Origin: Candidatus Sodalis pierantonius str. SOPE
GTDB lineage: Bacteria; Pseudomonadota; Gammaproteobacteria; Enterobacterales; Enterobacteriaceae
Assembly: GCF_000517405.1 (NCBI RefSeq)
Contig: NZ_CP006568.1
Span: 2,604,001-2,668,000, forward strand
Reading direction: 5' to 3'
DNA: 64,000 nucleotides
In this document: positions 19,020 to 27,524 of the stretch, piece by piece
Layout: each line of letters starts with the position of its first letter
Numbering within the stretch: the first letter of the stretch is position 1
The notes under the pieces: generated by a model
Seen by the model: only the letters and a program-made list of their open reading frames with translations
Told to the model about the DNA's origin: nothing
Databases searched by the model: none
Position numbers and translations under genes: made by a program

Positions 19020-20282
19020 TCAGTGCGTGTCCAGTCCGAGACCGTCACGCAAAATGTGTAGTCGCTCGGCGTCGCCTTCGCGGGCGGCCTGCTGCAGCGA
19101 TTTGGTCGGCGCGTGAATGAGACGGTTGGTCAGCTTGTGCGCCATCTCTTTCACCACCTGCTCCGGGTCAGCGCCGAGGCGCAACGCCGCCAGCGCGCGG
19201 GCTTCAAACTCCGCCCGCAGGCTATCCGCCTGGGTGCGGTAATCGCGTATCGCCTCCACCGCCGACTGGCTGCGCAGCCAACCCATGAAATTCAGACTTT
19301 CCTGCACGACGATGGTTTCCGCCAATACCGCGGCATGTTTACGCTGCGCCAGATTCTTTTCGATAATGGCCTGCAGATCGTCCACCGTATACAGATAGGC
19401 GTCGGCCAGCTTCGCCACCTCCGGTTCAATATCGCGCGGTACAGCGATATCCACCAGCAGCATGGGCTGATAACGGCGTTGTTTCAGCGCTCGCTCCACC
19501 ATTCCTTTATCGATAATCGGCAGGGTGCTGGCGGTAGAGGTGATAATAATGTCGGCCTCACCCAATTGGCTATCAATTTCCGCCAGGCTGATGACGTCAG
19601 CGCCGACTTCTTCCGCCAGCCGCTGCGCCCGATCACGGGTACGGTTGGCGATGAGCAGCCGCTTCACTTTGTGCTCGCGCAGGTGACGCGCCACCAGTTC
19701 AATCGTTTCGCCGGCGCCCACCAGCAGCACCGTCACCTCGGCCAGGGATTCAAATATCTGCCGCGCCATGGTGCAGGCGGCAAACGCCACCGAAACCGCG
19801 TGTGAGCCGATTTCGGTTTCGGTGCGCACCCGCTTGGCAACGGAGAACGATTTCTGAAACAATCGCTCCAAATCCACCGACAGGCCGTGCCCGCGGCGGG
19901 ATTCAGCGAACGCCTTTTTAACCTGACCCAGGATTTGCGGCTCGCCGAGCACCAGCGAGTCCAGGCCGCTGGCGACGCGCATCAGATGGCTGACGGCTTC
20001 ATTGCCGAGATACCAGTAAAGACTCTGGCACACCTCGTCCGGCTCCAGTTGATGATAATCGCATAGCCAGCGTACCAGCGCCTCTTGCAAATCAGCCTGT
20101 TGTTCAACGCTCAGGTACAGCTCGGTGCGGTTGCAGGTAGACAGCACGACGCCGCCCTGCACCAGCGGTTGTGCAAGCAAGCTGCCCAACGCCTGGTCGA
20201 GGGTATCGGGTGAGAACGCCACCCGTTCGCGCAAAGCGACCGGCGCTGTTTTATGATTGATACCGAGTGCGAGCAATGTCAT
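19020..20282 (-). CDS. hemA: glutamyl-tRNA reductase
   Basis: HemA reduces glutamyl-tRNA to glutamate-1-semialdehyde with NADPH, the first committed step of haem synthesis by the C5 route. The 420-residue protein carries the catalytic cysteine in STCNRTELYLSV (near residue 50), the NADPH-binding stretch LLVGAGETIELVARHL and the C-terminal dimerisation domain. The N-terminus MTLLALGINHKTAPVALRER is the region that confers haem-dependent turnover in enteric HemA. First gene of hemA-prfA-prmC and divergent from lolB. Confidence 0.97.
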   Translation of the reverse strand: MTLLALGINHKTAPVALRERVAFSPDTLDQALGSLLAQPLVQGGVVLSTCNRTELYLSVEQQADLQEALVRWLCDYHQLEPDEVCQSLYWYLGNEAVSHLMRVASGLDSLVLGEPQILGQVKKAFAESRRGHGLSVDLERLFQKSFSVAKRVRTETEIGSHAVSVAFAACTMARQIFESLAEVTVLLVGAGETIELVARHLREHKVKRLLIANRTRDRAQRLAEEVGADVISLAEIDSQLGEADIIITSTASTLPIIDKGMVERALKQRRYQPMLLVDIAVPRDIEPEVAKLADAYLYTVDDLQAIIEKNLAQRKHAAVLAETIVVQESLNFMGWLRSQSAVEAIRDYRTQADSLRAEFEARALAALRLGADPEQVVKEMAHKLTNRLIHAPTKSLQQAAREGDAERLHILRDGLGLDTH

Positions 20283-20505
20283 GGGTTCAGGTTACAGAGT
20301 AGTACAAGCGTTAGTATGGTTATCGTCTGCGCGCATTCTACTTGATGCACAGGTGCAAGAAAAGCCGCACCGCACTTTCCTCCCCTTATGGTGTATAACT
20401 TGTAAGGGTATAAAATCAAACTATTAAAGCCATTGACGCTAACGATGCCCTCCGTTAGCGTGAAAGAAAGTCATTCATCTCGCGATATTTAAGGACGTTG
20501 AAGTC

Positions 20506-21126
20506 ATGCCAGAGCGTAATTACGCCGTTTTCCGTTTGCTGCCGCTTGCCAGTCTGCTGCTGGCCGCCTGTAGTGTTCACACGCCTTCCGGCCCGGCCAA
20601 AAGCCAAACCTCGCCCGAATGGCGCAGCCACCAGCAGTCGGTTTCCACGCTCACCCGTTACCAGACGCGCGGCGCCTTCGCCTATCTTTCCAAGGAGCAA
20701 AAAGTTTACGCGCGCTTTAACTGGCAGCAAACCAGCGCCGATCGCTACCACTTGATTCTGACCAACCCGCTCGGCAGCACCGAGATGGATCTCAATGTAC
20801 AGCCGGGCGTGGCCCAGCTCGTCAACAATCAAGGCAAACGCTACGTCAGCGACGACCCCGAGGTGATGATCCAAAAGCTGGCCGGCATGTCTATCCCCCT
20901 CAACGACCTGCGCCAATGGATGCTCGGCCTGCCCGGCGATGCCACCGATTTCACCCTCGATGCCCGCGGCTATCTGCATCAGGTGAATTATAGCCACAAC
21001 GGACAGCGCTGGACCGTGACCTACCAGGGCTATCACGACGATACCGTGCCGGCGCTACCGTCGAATCTGGAATTGCGCCAGGGCGATAACCGCATCAAAT
21101 TGAAAATGGATAGCTGGAGCCTGTAA
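20506..21126 (+). CDS. lolB: outer-membrane lipoprotein LolB
   Basis: LolB accepts lipoproteins from periplasmic LolA and inserts them in the outer membrane. The 206-residue protein starts with a lipoprotein signal ending LLPLASLLLAAC (lipobox LAAC). It then follows E. coli LolB: YQTRGAFAYLSKEQKVYARFN, LTNPLGSTEMDLNVQPG and LRQWMLGLPGDATDF. It overlaps ispE by one base (TAATG). Its intact state fits continued sorting of outer-membrane lipoproteins. Confidence 0.96.
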   Translation: MPERNYAVFRLLPLASLLLAACSVHTPSGPAKSQTSPEWRSHQQSVSTLTRYQTRGAFAYLSKEQKVYARFNWQQTSADRYHLILTNPLGSTEMDLNVQPGVAQLVNNQGKRYVSDDPEVMIQKLAGMSIPLNDLRQWMLGLPGDATDFTLDARGYLHQVNYSHNGQRWTVTYQGYHDDTVPALPSNLELRQGDNRIKLKMDSWSL

Positions 21127-21983
21127 TGACACGCCAGTGGCCGGCCCCGGCCAAGCTTAATCTGTTTTTGTATGTTATCGGCCGCCGCGCCGACGGTTAC
21201 CATCTGTTGCAAACGCTGTTTCAGTTTCTCAATTATGGCGACACGCTCAGCATTACCTCGACCGTCGGCGGCCGCATCCGCCTGCTGAACCCGGTCGCGG
21301 GCGTGGCGGAAGAGGATAATCTCATCGTTCGCGCCGCGCGGCTGTTGCAGCGCCATTGCTGGGCAACCGATGACCCCGCAGCGCCGGGGGCGGATATCCG
21401 CCTTGAGAAAGTGCTACCGATGGGCGGGGGGCTCGGCGGCGGGTCTTCCGATGCCGCCACCGTGCTAGTGGCGCTCAACGCCCAGTGGAACTGCGGCTTG
21501 ACGCTGGCCACCCTGGCGCGGCTGGGGCTGACGCTCGGCGCCGATGTGCCGGTGTTCGTTCACGGCGAGGCGGCGTTCGCCGAAGGCATCGGCGAGCGGC
21601 TCACGCCGGCTGCCCCAGCGGAAAAATGGTATCTGGTGGCGGTGCCGCCGGTTAGTATTACCACGCCGCGCATTTTCGGCGATCCTGAGCTGCGAAGAGA
21701 CGCGCCGCCGCGCTCGCTCGCCGCGCTTATGGCCGCCCCTTTTCAGAATGATTGTGAGCCGATCGCAAGGAAACATTTTTCCGCGGTTGAACAGCATCTT
21801 TCATGGCTGTTAGAATACGCGCCGTCGCGACTGACTGGCACAGGCGCTTGTGTATTTGCCGAATTCGATACCGAGGCCGCCGTCCGTCAGGTTTTATCGC
21901 AGGCCCCGGCATGGATGCGCGGTTTTGTAGCCCGAGGCGTTAACGTTTCCCCGCTGCACCGCGCGTTGTCAGGGGCGCAATGA
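21126..21983 (+). CDS. ispE: 4-diphosphocytidyl-2-C-methyl-D-erythritol kinase
   Basis: IspE phosphorylates CDP-methylerythritol in the MEP route to isopentenyl diphosphate. The 285-residue GHMP kinase shows PAPAKLNLFLYVIGRRADGYH at the start, the ATP loop PMGGGLGGGSSDAA (near residue 100) and the C-terminal LTGTGACVFAEF block. It is translated in coupling with lolB and followed by prs, as in most enterics. Confidence 0.97.
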   Translation: MTRQWPAPAKLNLFLYVIGRRADGYHLLQTLFQFLNYGDTLSITSTVGGRIRLLNPVAGVAEEDNLIVRAARLLQRHCWATDDPAAPGADIRLEKVLPMGGGLGGGSSDAATVLVALNAQWNCGLTLATLARLGLTLGADVPVFVHGEAAFAEGIGERLTPAAPAEKWYLVAVPPVSITTPRIFGDPELRRDAPPRSLAALMAAPFQNDCEPIARKHFSAVEQHLSWLLEYAPSRLTGTGACVFAEFDTEAAVRQVLSQAPAWMRGFVARGVNVSPLHRALSGAQ

Positions 21984-22102
21984 GCCGCCCGACGGCGGTC
22001 TGATGCATTACCCGTATGGCATTGTCCCGCATGGCGCCGCCGCCTTCCCCGGCGTCAGGCTGGCGCAATACCTTCTCTGGACGCAAGCCTGAGGTTCTTC
22101 TC

Positions 22103-23050
22103 GTGCCCGATATGAAGCTTTTTGCTGGAAACGCCACCCTGGAACTGGCGCAACGTATTGCCAACCGTTTATATACCAGTCTTGGCAATGCCGCCGTTGG
22201 CCGTTTCAGCGACGGCGAAGTCAGTGTGCAAATCAATGAAAACGTCCGCGGTGGCGATATTTTCATCATCCAGTCCACCTGCACGCCCACCAATGACAAC
22301 TTGATGGAGCTGGTGGTGATGGTGGATGCGCTGCGCCGGGCCTCTGCCGGTCGTATTACCGCCGTCATCCCCTACTTCGGCTATGCGCGTCAAGATCGCC
22401 GCGTCCGTTCCGCCCGCGTACCGATTACCGCCAAAGTGGTCGCCGATTTTCTCTCAAGCGTCGGTGTTGACCGCGTGCTGACGGTCGATTTACACGCGGA
22501 GCAGATTCAGGGCTTCTTCGACGTGCCGGTGGATAACGTGTTCGGCAGCCCGATTTTGCTGGGAGATATGCTGCAGCAGGATTTGGAAAATCCGATTGTC
22601 GTTTCCCCCGATATCGGCGGCGTGGTGCGTGCACGCGCGATAGCCAAGCTACTTAACGACACCGACATGGCGATTATCGATAAGCGCCGGCCGCGCGCCA
22701 ACGTGTCGCAGGTCATGCATATCATTGGCGACGTGGCGGGTCGCGACTGCGTGCTGGTGGACGATATGATCGATACCGGCGGCACCCTGTGCAAAGCCGC
22801 CGAAGCGTTGAAGGAGCGCGGCGCCAAGCGGGTATCCGCCTATGCCACGCACCCGATCTTCTCGGGCAACGCTTTTGACAATATCAAGAATTCGGTGATT
22901 GATGAAGTGATTGTCTGCGATACCATCCCGCTGGATCCGGCCATCAAGGCACTGCCCAACGTGCGCACGTTAACGCTGTCGGGCATGCTGGCGGAAGCGA
23001 TTCGCCGCATCAGCAACGAAGAATCTATCTCGGCGATGTTCGAGCATTAA
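22103..23050 (+). CDS. prs: ribose-phosphate pyrophosphokinase
   Basis: Prs makes PRPP from ribose 5-phosphate and ATP, feeding purine, pyrimidine, NAD, histidine and tryptophan synthesis. GTG 22103 is taken as start because the enteric gene also begins GTG-CCN-GAT-ATG-AAG. This gives 315 residues, the E. coli length, although an open frame continues upstream to 22016. Signatures are RRVRSARVPITAKVVAD, VLTVDLHAEQIQGFF and the PRPP loop CVLVDDMIDTGGTLCKAA. Confidence 0.97.
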   Translation: MPDMKLFAGNATLELAQRIANRLYTSLGNAAVGRFSDGEVSVQINENVRGGDIFIIQSTCTPTNDNLMELVVMVDALRRASAGRITAVIPYFGYARQDRRVRSARVPITAKVVADFLSSVGVDRVLTVDLHAEQIQGFFDVPVDNVFGSPILLGDMLQQDLENPIVVSPDIGGVVRARAIAKLLNDTDMAIIDKRRPRANVSQVMHIIGDVAGRDCVLVDDMIDTGGTLCKAAEALKERGAKRVSAYATHPIFSGNAFDNIKNSVIDEVIVCDTIPLDPAIKALPNVRTLTLSGMLAEAIRRISNEESISAMFEH

Positions 23051-23091
23051 TCCCACTGCCGCGCGCTGCCCGTTCCCTGGCGCGCAGCGTC

Positions 23092-23181
23092 GTTGCCGCG
23101 CTTCGCTAAGCCTTCGCGGCTTGTTAAGCCAACGCGGTTCGCTGAACGATTACCATTCGCTCAACCACTGCGGTTCCTTGA
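23092..23181 (+). repeat. five degenerate 18-bp tandem repeats after prs
   Basis: Successive 18-bp units begin at 23092, 23110, 23128, 23146 and 23164. Examples are GCCTTCGCGGCTTGTTAA, GCCAACGCGGTTCGCTGA and ACCACTGCGGTTCCTTGA. In the frame from TTG 23093 they encode a hexapeptide period (PRFAKP-SRLVKP-TRFAER). No known protein family was recognised. The prs-ychH gap (23051-23370) otherwise appears empty. Confidence 0.6.
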
Positions 23182-23370
23182 AAAGCACAGACTGTTTATT
23201 GCCCACCGCAAGATTCGCCTAAGCTTCACCCATTGCCCGAACGCAGCACGGGTCGGCAAAATCTGGCATGACGGGCCGCAGAGAAACCGCTCGCCCGTTC
23301 AGGCAAGGTCGCGCGTTACGGTCGTCGTGCCGCTGCGTCAGGTCAGTCTGCCCTCCCGCGGCATTACGGG

Positions 23371-23649
23371 TTAATGGTAGCGGGTGTTATGGTTTTTTTG
23401 GCAGCGCGCATCAAAGCGGCGGTGCCACCAGTACCTATCGGAGATTTCCTCGTGACCGCCCATGCGCGCGCCCGCGAGCCATAACAGCGCGCCGACAAAG
23501 ATGCCCATAATGCCGCCGCTGGCCATCAAATTGGGCATGTGGATTTGGGGCAGTTGATTGAGCACCGATACGGCGATACTGGCAACCATAAGTATCATCC
23601 CCGCGCCCATGAGGCTATTGCCGACCAGCATTGCTGATTTACGTCTCAT
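23371..23649 (-). CDS. ychH: YchH family stress-induced inner-membrane protein
   Basis: The 92-residue protein is the same length as E. coli YchH and follows it: a basic N-terminus (MRRKSAMLVGNSLMGAGMIL), two membrane spans (about residues 10-30 and 45-65), then LWLAGARMGGHEEISDRYWW. Start ATG 23649 has an ideal AGGAGGTGT ribosome site, so the upstream extension of the open frame is not used. It is divergent from pth. The molecular role is unknown; in E. coli it is linked to hydrogen peroxide stress and biofilm formation. Confidence 0.93.
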   Translation of the reverse strand: MRRKSAMLVGNSLMGAGMILMVASIAVSVLNQLPQIHMPNLMASGGIMGIFVGALLWLAGARMGGHEEISDRYWWHRRFDARCQKNHNTRYH

Positions 23650-23889
23650 GTTACACCTCCTGATTGTCCGTACAGACGCCCTGCTCGGCGTCATTCCTTT
23701 CGCTAACTATTCCTTTCACTGATTAAAGTATAGCCAGAGTTGATCCCTCACCTTGTGGTAACGATCACAGACTATTCAATAAATCACACAAATCGGGGCG
23801 ATCCGCGACATCGTCGGCGGGCCGTTGATTTGAAAAGCCTTGCCCCGGCGGAGTAAACTAGAGCGCAAACCGCCAGATGAGACCAAGAC

Positions 23890-24474
23890 GTGACGATCAA
23901 ATTAATTGTAGGCCTGGCCAATCCCGGCGCCGAGTACGCCGCAACCCGCCACAATGCCGGCGCCTGGTATGTCGAGTTACTGGCAGAGCGCTACCGGCAA
24001 ACGTTAAAAGAGGAAAGCAAATTTTACGGCTACACCGGCCGTCTGACCCTCGGCGGCAACGATGTCCGCCTGCTGGTCCCAACAACCTTTATGAATCTCA
24101 GCGGCAAAGCGGTAGCGGCGATGGCCACCTTTTACCGCATCGCTCCGGAAGAGATCCTGGTAGCGCACGATGAACTGGATCTGTTGCCCGGCAACGCCCG
24201 GCTAAAGCTGGGCGGTGGGCATGGCGGCCATAATGGCCCGAAAGACATTATTAACCGCCTGGGCAACAATCCCCTATTCCACCGCCTGCGCATCGGCATT
24301 GGCCATCCCGGCGACAAAAACAAAGTGGTGGGCTTTGTGCTCGGCAAACCACCCGCGGCGGAATTACAGCTGATTGATGGCGCTATCGATGAAGCGGTGC
24401 GCTGTACGGAGATTCTTATCACCCAGGATGCCGCGAAGGCCATGAACCGCCTGCATGCCTACCGGCCCGGTTAA
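23890..24474 (+). CDS. pth: peptidyl-tRNA hydrolase
   Basis: Pth cleaves peptidyl-tRNA released from stalled ribosomes and recycles tRNA. GTG 23890 gives 194 residues, the E. coli length. The catalytic His lies in ANPGAEYAATRHNAGAWYV, and the Asn and Asp of the active site lie in TTFMNLSGKAV and LVAHDELDLLPG. It is followed by ychF, the conserved pair. Confidence 0.97.
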   Translation: MTIKLIVGLANPGAEYAATRHNAGAWYVELLAERYRQTLKEESKFYGYTGRLTLGGNDVRLLVPTTFMNLSGKAVAAMATFYRIAPEEILVAHDELDLLPGNARLKLGGGHGGHNGPKDIINRLGNNPLFHRLRIGIGHPGDKNKVVGFVLGKPPAAELQLIDGAIDEAVRCTEILITQDAAKAMNRLHAYRPG

Positions 24475-24588
24475 ACGCCAGGCGTCGAGTAATGTGCGGA
24501 TTCTGTGTATAATGAACGTTTAGAGTGATATTATGCCGGCATTGGCATTTAACCGGCTGATAATAGAGCTATTTAAGGTAAAATAACC

Positions 24589-25680
24589 ATGGGTTTCAAA
24601 TGCGGTATTGTCGGGTTGCCTAACGTGGGCAAATCCACCCTGTTTAATGCGCTGACCAAGGCGGGCATCGAAGCGGCGAACTTCCCGTTTTGTACCATCG
24701 AGCCCAATACCGGCGTGGTGCCGATGCCCGATCCGCGCATGGATCAGCTGGCGGAAATCGTCAAACCGCAGCGTATCGTGCCGACCACCATGGAGTTTGT
24801 CGATATCGCCGGTCTGGTGAAAGGCGCGTCCAAAGGGGAAGGATTGGGCAACCAGTTTTTGACCAATATCCGTGAAACCGAAGCGATCGGCCATGTTGTG
24901 CGCTGCTTTGAAAACGACAATATTATTCATGTGGCGGGGAAAGTCGATCCGGCAGAGGACATCGACGTCATTAACACCGAGCTGGCCCTGTCCGATTTGG
25001 AAGCGTGCGAACGCGCCATCCGCCGGGTGCAAAAACGTGCCAAAGGTGGCGACAAGGATGCCAAGCTGGAGCTGTCAGCGCTGGAAAAGTGTCTTCCCCA
25101 TCTGAGCAATGCCGGCATGCTGCGCACGCTGGACCTGTCGAGCGATGAGAAAAGCGCTATCCGTTATCTCAGCTTTCTGACGCTCAAACCGACGATGTAC
25201 ATCGCCAATGTGAATGAAGACGGTTTTGACAATAATCCTTATTTGGATAAGGTGCGCGCTATCGCCGCGGCCGAGGGATCGGTGGTGGTCGCGGTTTGCG
25301 CCGCGGTGGAATCGGATATCGCCGAACTCGACGAAGAAGAGCGCGATGAATTCATGGCGGAATTGGGTCTTGACGAGCCGGGCTTGAACCGCGTCATTCG
25401 CGCCGGCTATGAACTGTTGAATCTGCAAACTTATTTCACCGCCGGGGTAAAAGAAGTGCGCGCCTGGACCATCCCGGTGGGCGCTACCGCGCCGCAGGCG
25501 GCCGGCAAAATTCACACCGATTTTGAAAAGGGCTTTATCCGCGCCCAGACCATTTCTTTTGCCGATTTCATTACCTATAAAGGAGAGCAAGGCGCCAAAG
25601 AGGCCGGCAAAATGCGCTCCGAAGGGAAAGAGTATGTGGTTAAAGACGGCGACGTGATGAATTTCCTGTTCAACGTCTAA
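24589..25680 (+). CDS. ychF: redox-regulated ATPase YchF (OLA1/Obg family)
   Basis: YchF is an Obg-family P-loop ATPase that binds ribosomes. The 363-residue protein (E. coli length) has the P-loop GLPNVGKSTLFNALTKAG, switch/G3 block FVDIAGLVKGASKGEG and a C-terminal TGS domain (LNLQTYFTAGVKEVRAWT to VKDGDVMNFLFNV). Start ATG 24589. A strong hairpin terminator follows 50 bp after the stop. Confidence 0.97.
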   Translation: MGFKCGIVGLPNVGKSTLFNALTKAGIEAANFPFCTIEPNTGVVPMPDPRMDQLAEIVKPQRIVPTTMEFVDIAGLVKGASKGEGLGNQFLTNIRETEAIGHVVRCFENDNIIHVAGKVDPAEDIDVINTELALSDLEACERAIRRVQKRAKGGDKDAKLELSALEKCLPHLSNAGMLRTLDLSSDEKSAIRYLSFLTLKPTMYIANVNEDGFDNNPYLDKVRAIAAAEGSVVVAVCAAVESDIAELDEEERDEFMAELGLDEPGLNRVIRAGYELLNLQTYFTAGVKEVRAWTIPVGATAPQAAGKIHTDFEKGFIRAQTISFADFITYKGEQGAKEAGKMRSEGKEYVVKDGDVMNFLFNV

Positions 25681-25730
25681 ATAAAATTTGTTATCTCATG
25701 AGGTTGGATGCCGTCTCATGAAAACCACTA

Positions 25731-25758
25731 AAATCCACGCACTGACGTGGATTTTTTT
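25731..25758 (+). terminator. rho-independent terminator after ychF
   Basis: A perfect 9-bp stem AAATCCACG / CGTGGATTT around a six-base loop (CACTGA) is followed by a T run, 50 bp after the ychF stop. Confidence 0.9.
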
Positions 25759-25826
25759 GTCCCCTTTGGCTAACGCATTAGAGACAATTACTCAATTGAT
25801 CAATTAGTTACTTATTCACTCACTTA

Positions 25827-27146
25827 GAGCCTGTTTAGAAATTTGTGTATTTGCCTGATTTTGATATGTTTACCGCAACATCAAAAACAGGTTAATTTAT
25901 GGACGAAAAACAGTTGCAGGCTCTGGCTAACGAACTGGCCAAAAATCTCAAAACCCCTGAAGATCTCAGTCACTTCGATCGGCTGCTGAAAAAAATCAGC
26001 GTCGAAGCAGCTCTCAATGCCGAAATGACCCATCACCTCGGCTACGATAAAAATCAGCCTAAACCGGGGACCAACCAACGCCCGCAACGGCTATTCCACA
26101 AAAACCGTTACCACTGGCGATGGCCCGCTGGCGCTGCGTACTCCGCGCGATCGTGACGGTTCCTTTGAACCGCAACTGGTGAAGAAGAACCAGACCCGGA
26201 TTACCGGGATGGATAACCAGATTTTATCGTTGTACGCCAAAGGGATGACCACCCGCGAGATCGCCGCCGCGTTCAAAGAGCTGTATGACGCCGATGTCTC
26301 GCCGGCGCTGGTCTCAAAGGTCACCGATGCGGTCATGGAGCAGGTTGTCGAATGGCAAAACCGGCCTCTGGATGCAGTCTATCCCATTGTTTATCTTGAC
26401 TGTATCGTTCTAAAAGTCCGGCAGGACAGCCGCATCATCAACAAATCTGTGTTCCTGGCGCTGGGCATCAACATCGAAGGCCAAAAAGAGTTGCTAGGTA
26501 TGTGGCTGGCCGAAAACGAAGGCGCAAAGTTCTGGCTGAACGTGCTGACAGAGCTGAAAAACCGCGGCCTGAACGATATCCTTATCGCCTGCGTAGACGG
26601 GCTGAAAGGTTTCCCTGACGCTATTAATGCGGTGTATCCGGAGGCGCGGCTCCAGCTGTATATCGTGCATATGGTGCGCAACAGCCTGCGGTTCGTCTCC
26701 TGGAAGGACTACAAGGCCGTCACCCGCGACCTGAAAGCTTATTTATCAGGCCCCTACGGAAGAAGCCGGCTTGCAGGCGCTGGAAGCGTTCTCCAGTGCC
26801 TGGGACATCCGCTACCCGCAAATAAGTCGAAGCTGGCAGGCAAACTGGGCCAATCTGGCCACGTTCTTTGCCTACCCAACGGACATCCGCAAGGTGATCT
26901 ACACGACCAACGCCATCGAGTCGTTAAACAACGTGATCCGGCATGCCATCAAAAAGCGCAAGGTGTTCCCGACCGACGACGCAGTGAAAAAGGTGGTGTG
27001 GCTGGCGATACAGGTGGTCTCACAGAAATGGACAATGCCTTTGAGGGACTGGCGCATGGCAATGAGCCGCTTTATTATCGAGTTCGGTGACCGCCTGGAC
27101 GGTCACTTCTGAGAAAAGGCATTTACACAGAATCCGGTACGGGCTC
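25827..27146 (+). mobile_element. IS256-family element, degenerate copy
   Basis: The left end is normal (GAGCCTGTTTAGAAATTTG at 25827). The right end reads AATCCGGTACGGGCTC in place of AATCGTGTACAGGGTC, so it is altered and the exact limit is uncertain. No target duplication matches across the element (CTCACTTA left, GCTTTAAC right). It lies between the ychF terminator and the large unknown gene at 27525. Confidence 0.88.
25899..27112 (+). pseudogene. IS256-family transposase with two frameshifts
   Basis: This matches the 402-residue transposase but has a four-base gain near 26075 (ACCAACCAACGC against ACCAACGC) and an extra T near 26740 (GCTTATTTATC against GCTATCTATC). Only fragments of the protein could be made. 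It is also more diverged in the leader (TTTACCGCAACATC) than the other copies, suggesting an older insertion. Confidence 0.92.
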
Positions 27147-27524
27147 GCTTTAACGGCCAAGGACACCGCGGACCAAGACCCTTCGCAACCATAGACTTTC
27201 GCCGCTATTGGCAATCGGCGCTATTCACTAAATTAACGCGGTCTTCCCCGGCATTTACGCTAAACAGACGACGATAATAGGATCTCTTCTGTGCGAAAAA
27301 CCGTATACGCAAGCCGCTCATCACGATTAATCGTTGCCGCTTCAGCCAGTTAACTTAATTTCCTTTCACCGGACACGCGGCGAGCGCATGATGCGATCCC
27401 AAGAAGTCGTTAGTCTTTTTCGCTTATATAAAGAGGTTTTTTCCATAACTGACCCGTTAACGCCCGCTGCGCTATGACCTCCTCAGGCGCGTCATGCGGC
27501 CGTCTGATGAACAAGGAAATCGTT
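27147..27524. other. leader region of the large unknown gene
   Basis: No gene was seen. AT-rich stretches around 27420-27450 (CTTATATAAAGAGG) could hold a promoter for the gene at 27525, but no confident -35/-10 pair was found. Confidence 0.35.

Noticed and set aside
17756..19120. A 454-codon open frame on the plus strand across prmC and prfA
   Set aside because: It is antisense to two well-conserved genes (prmC, prfA) whose codon pattern explains it; no family match or ribosome site.
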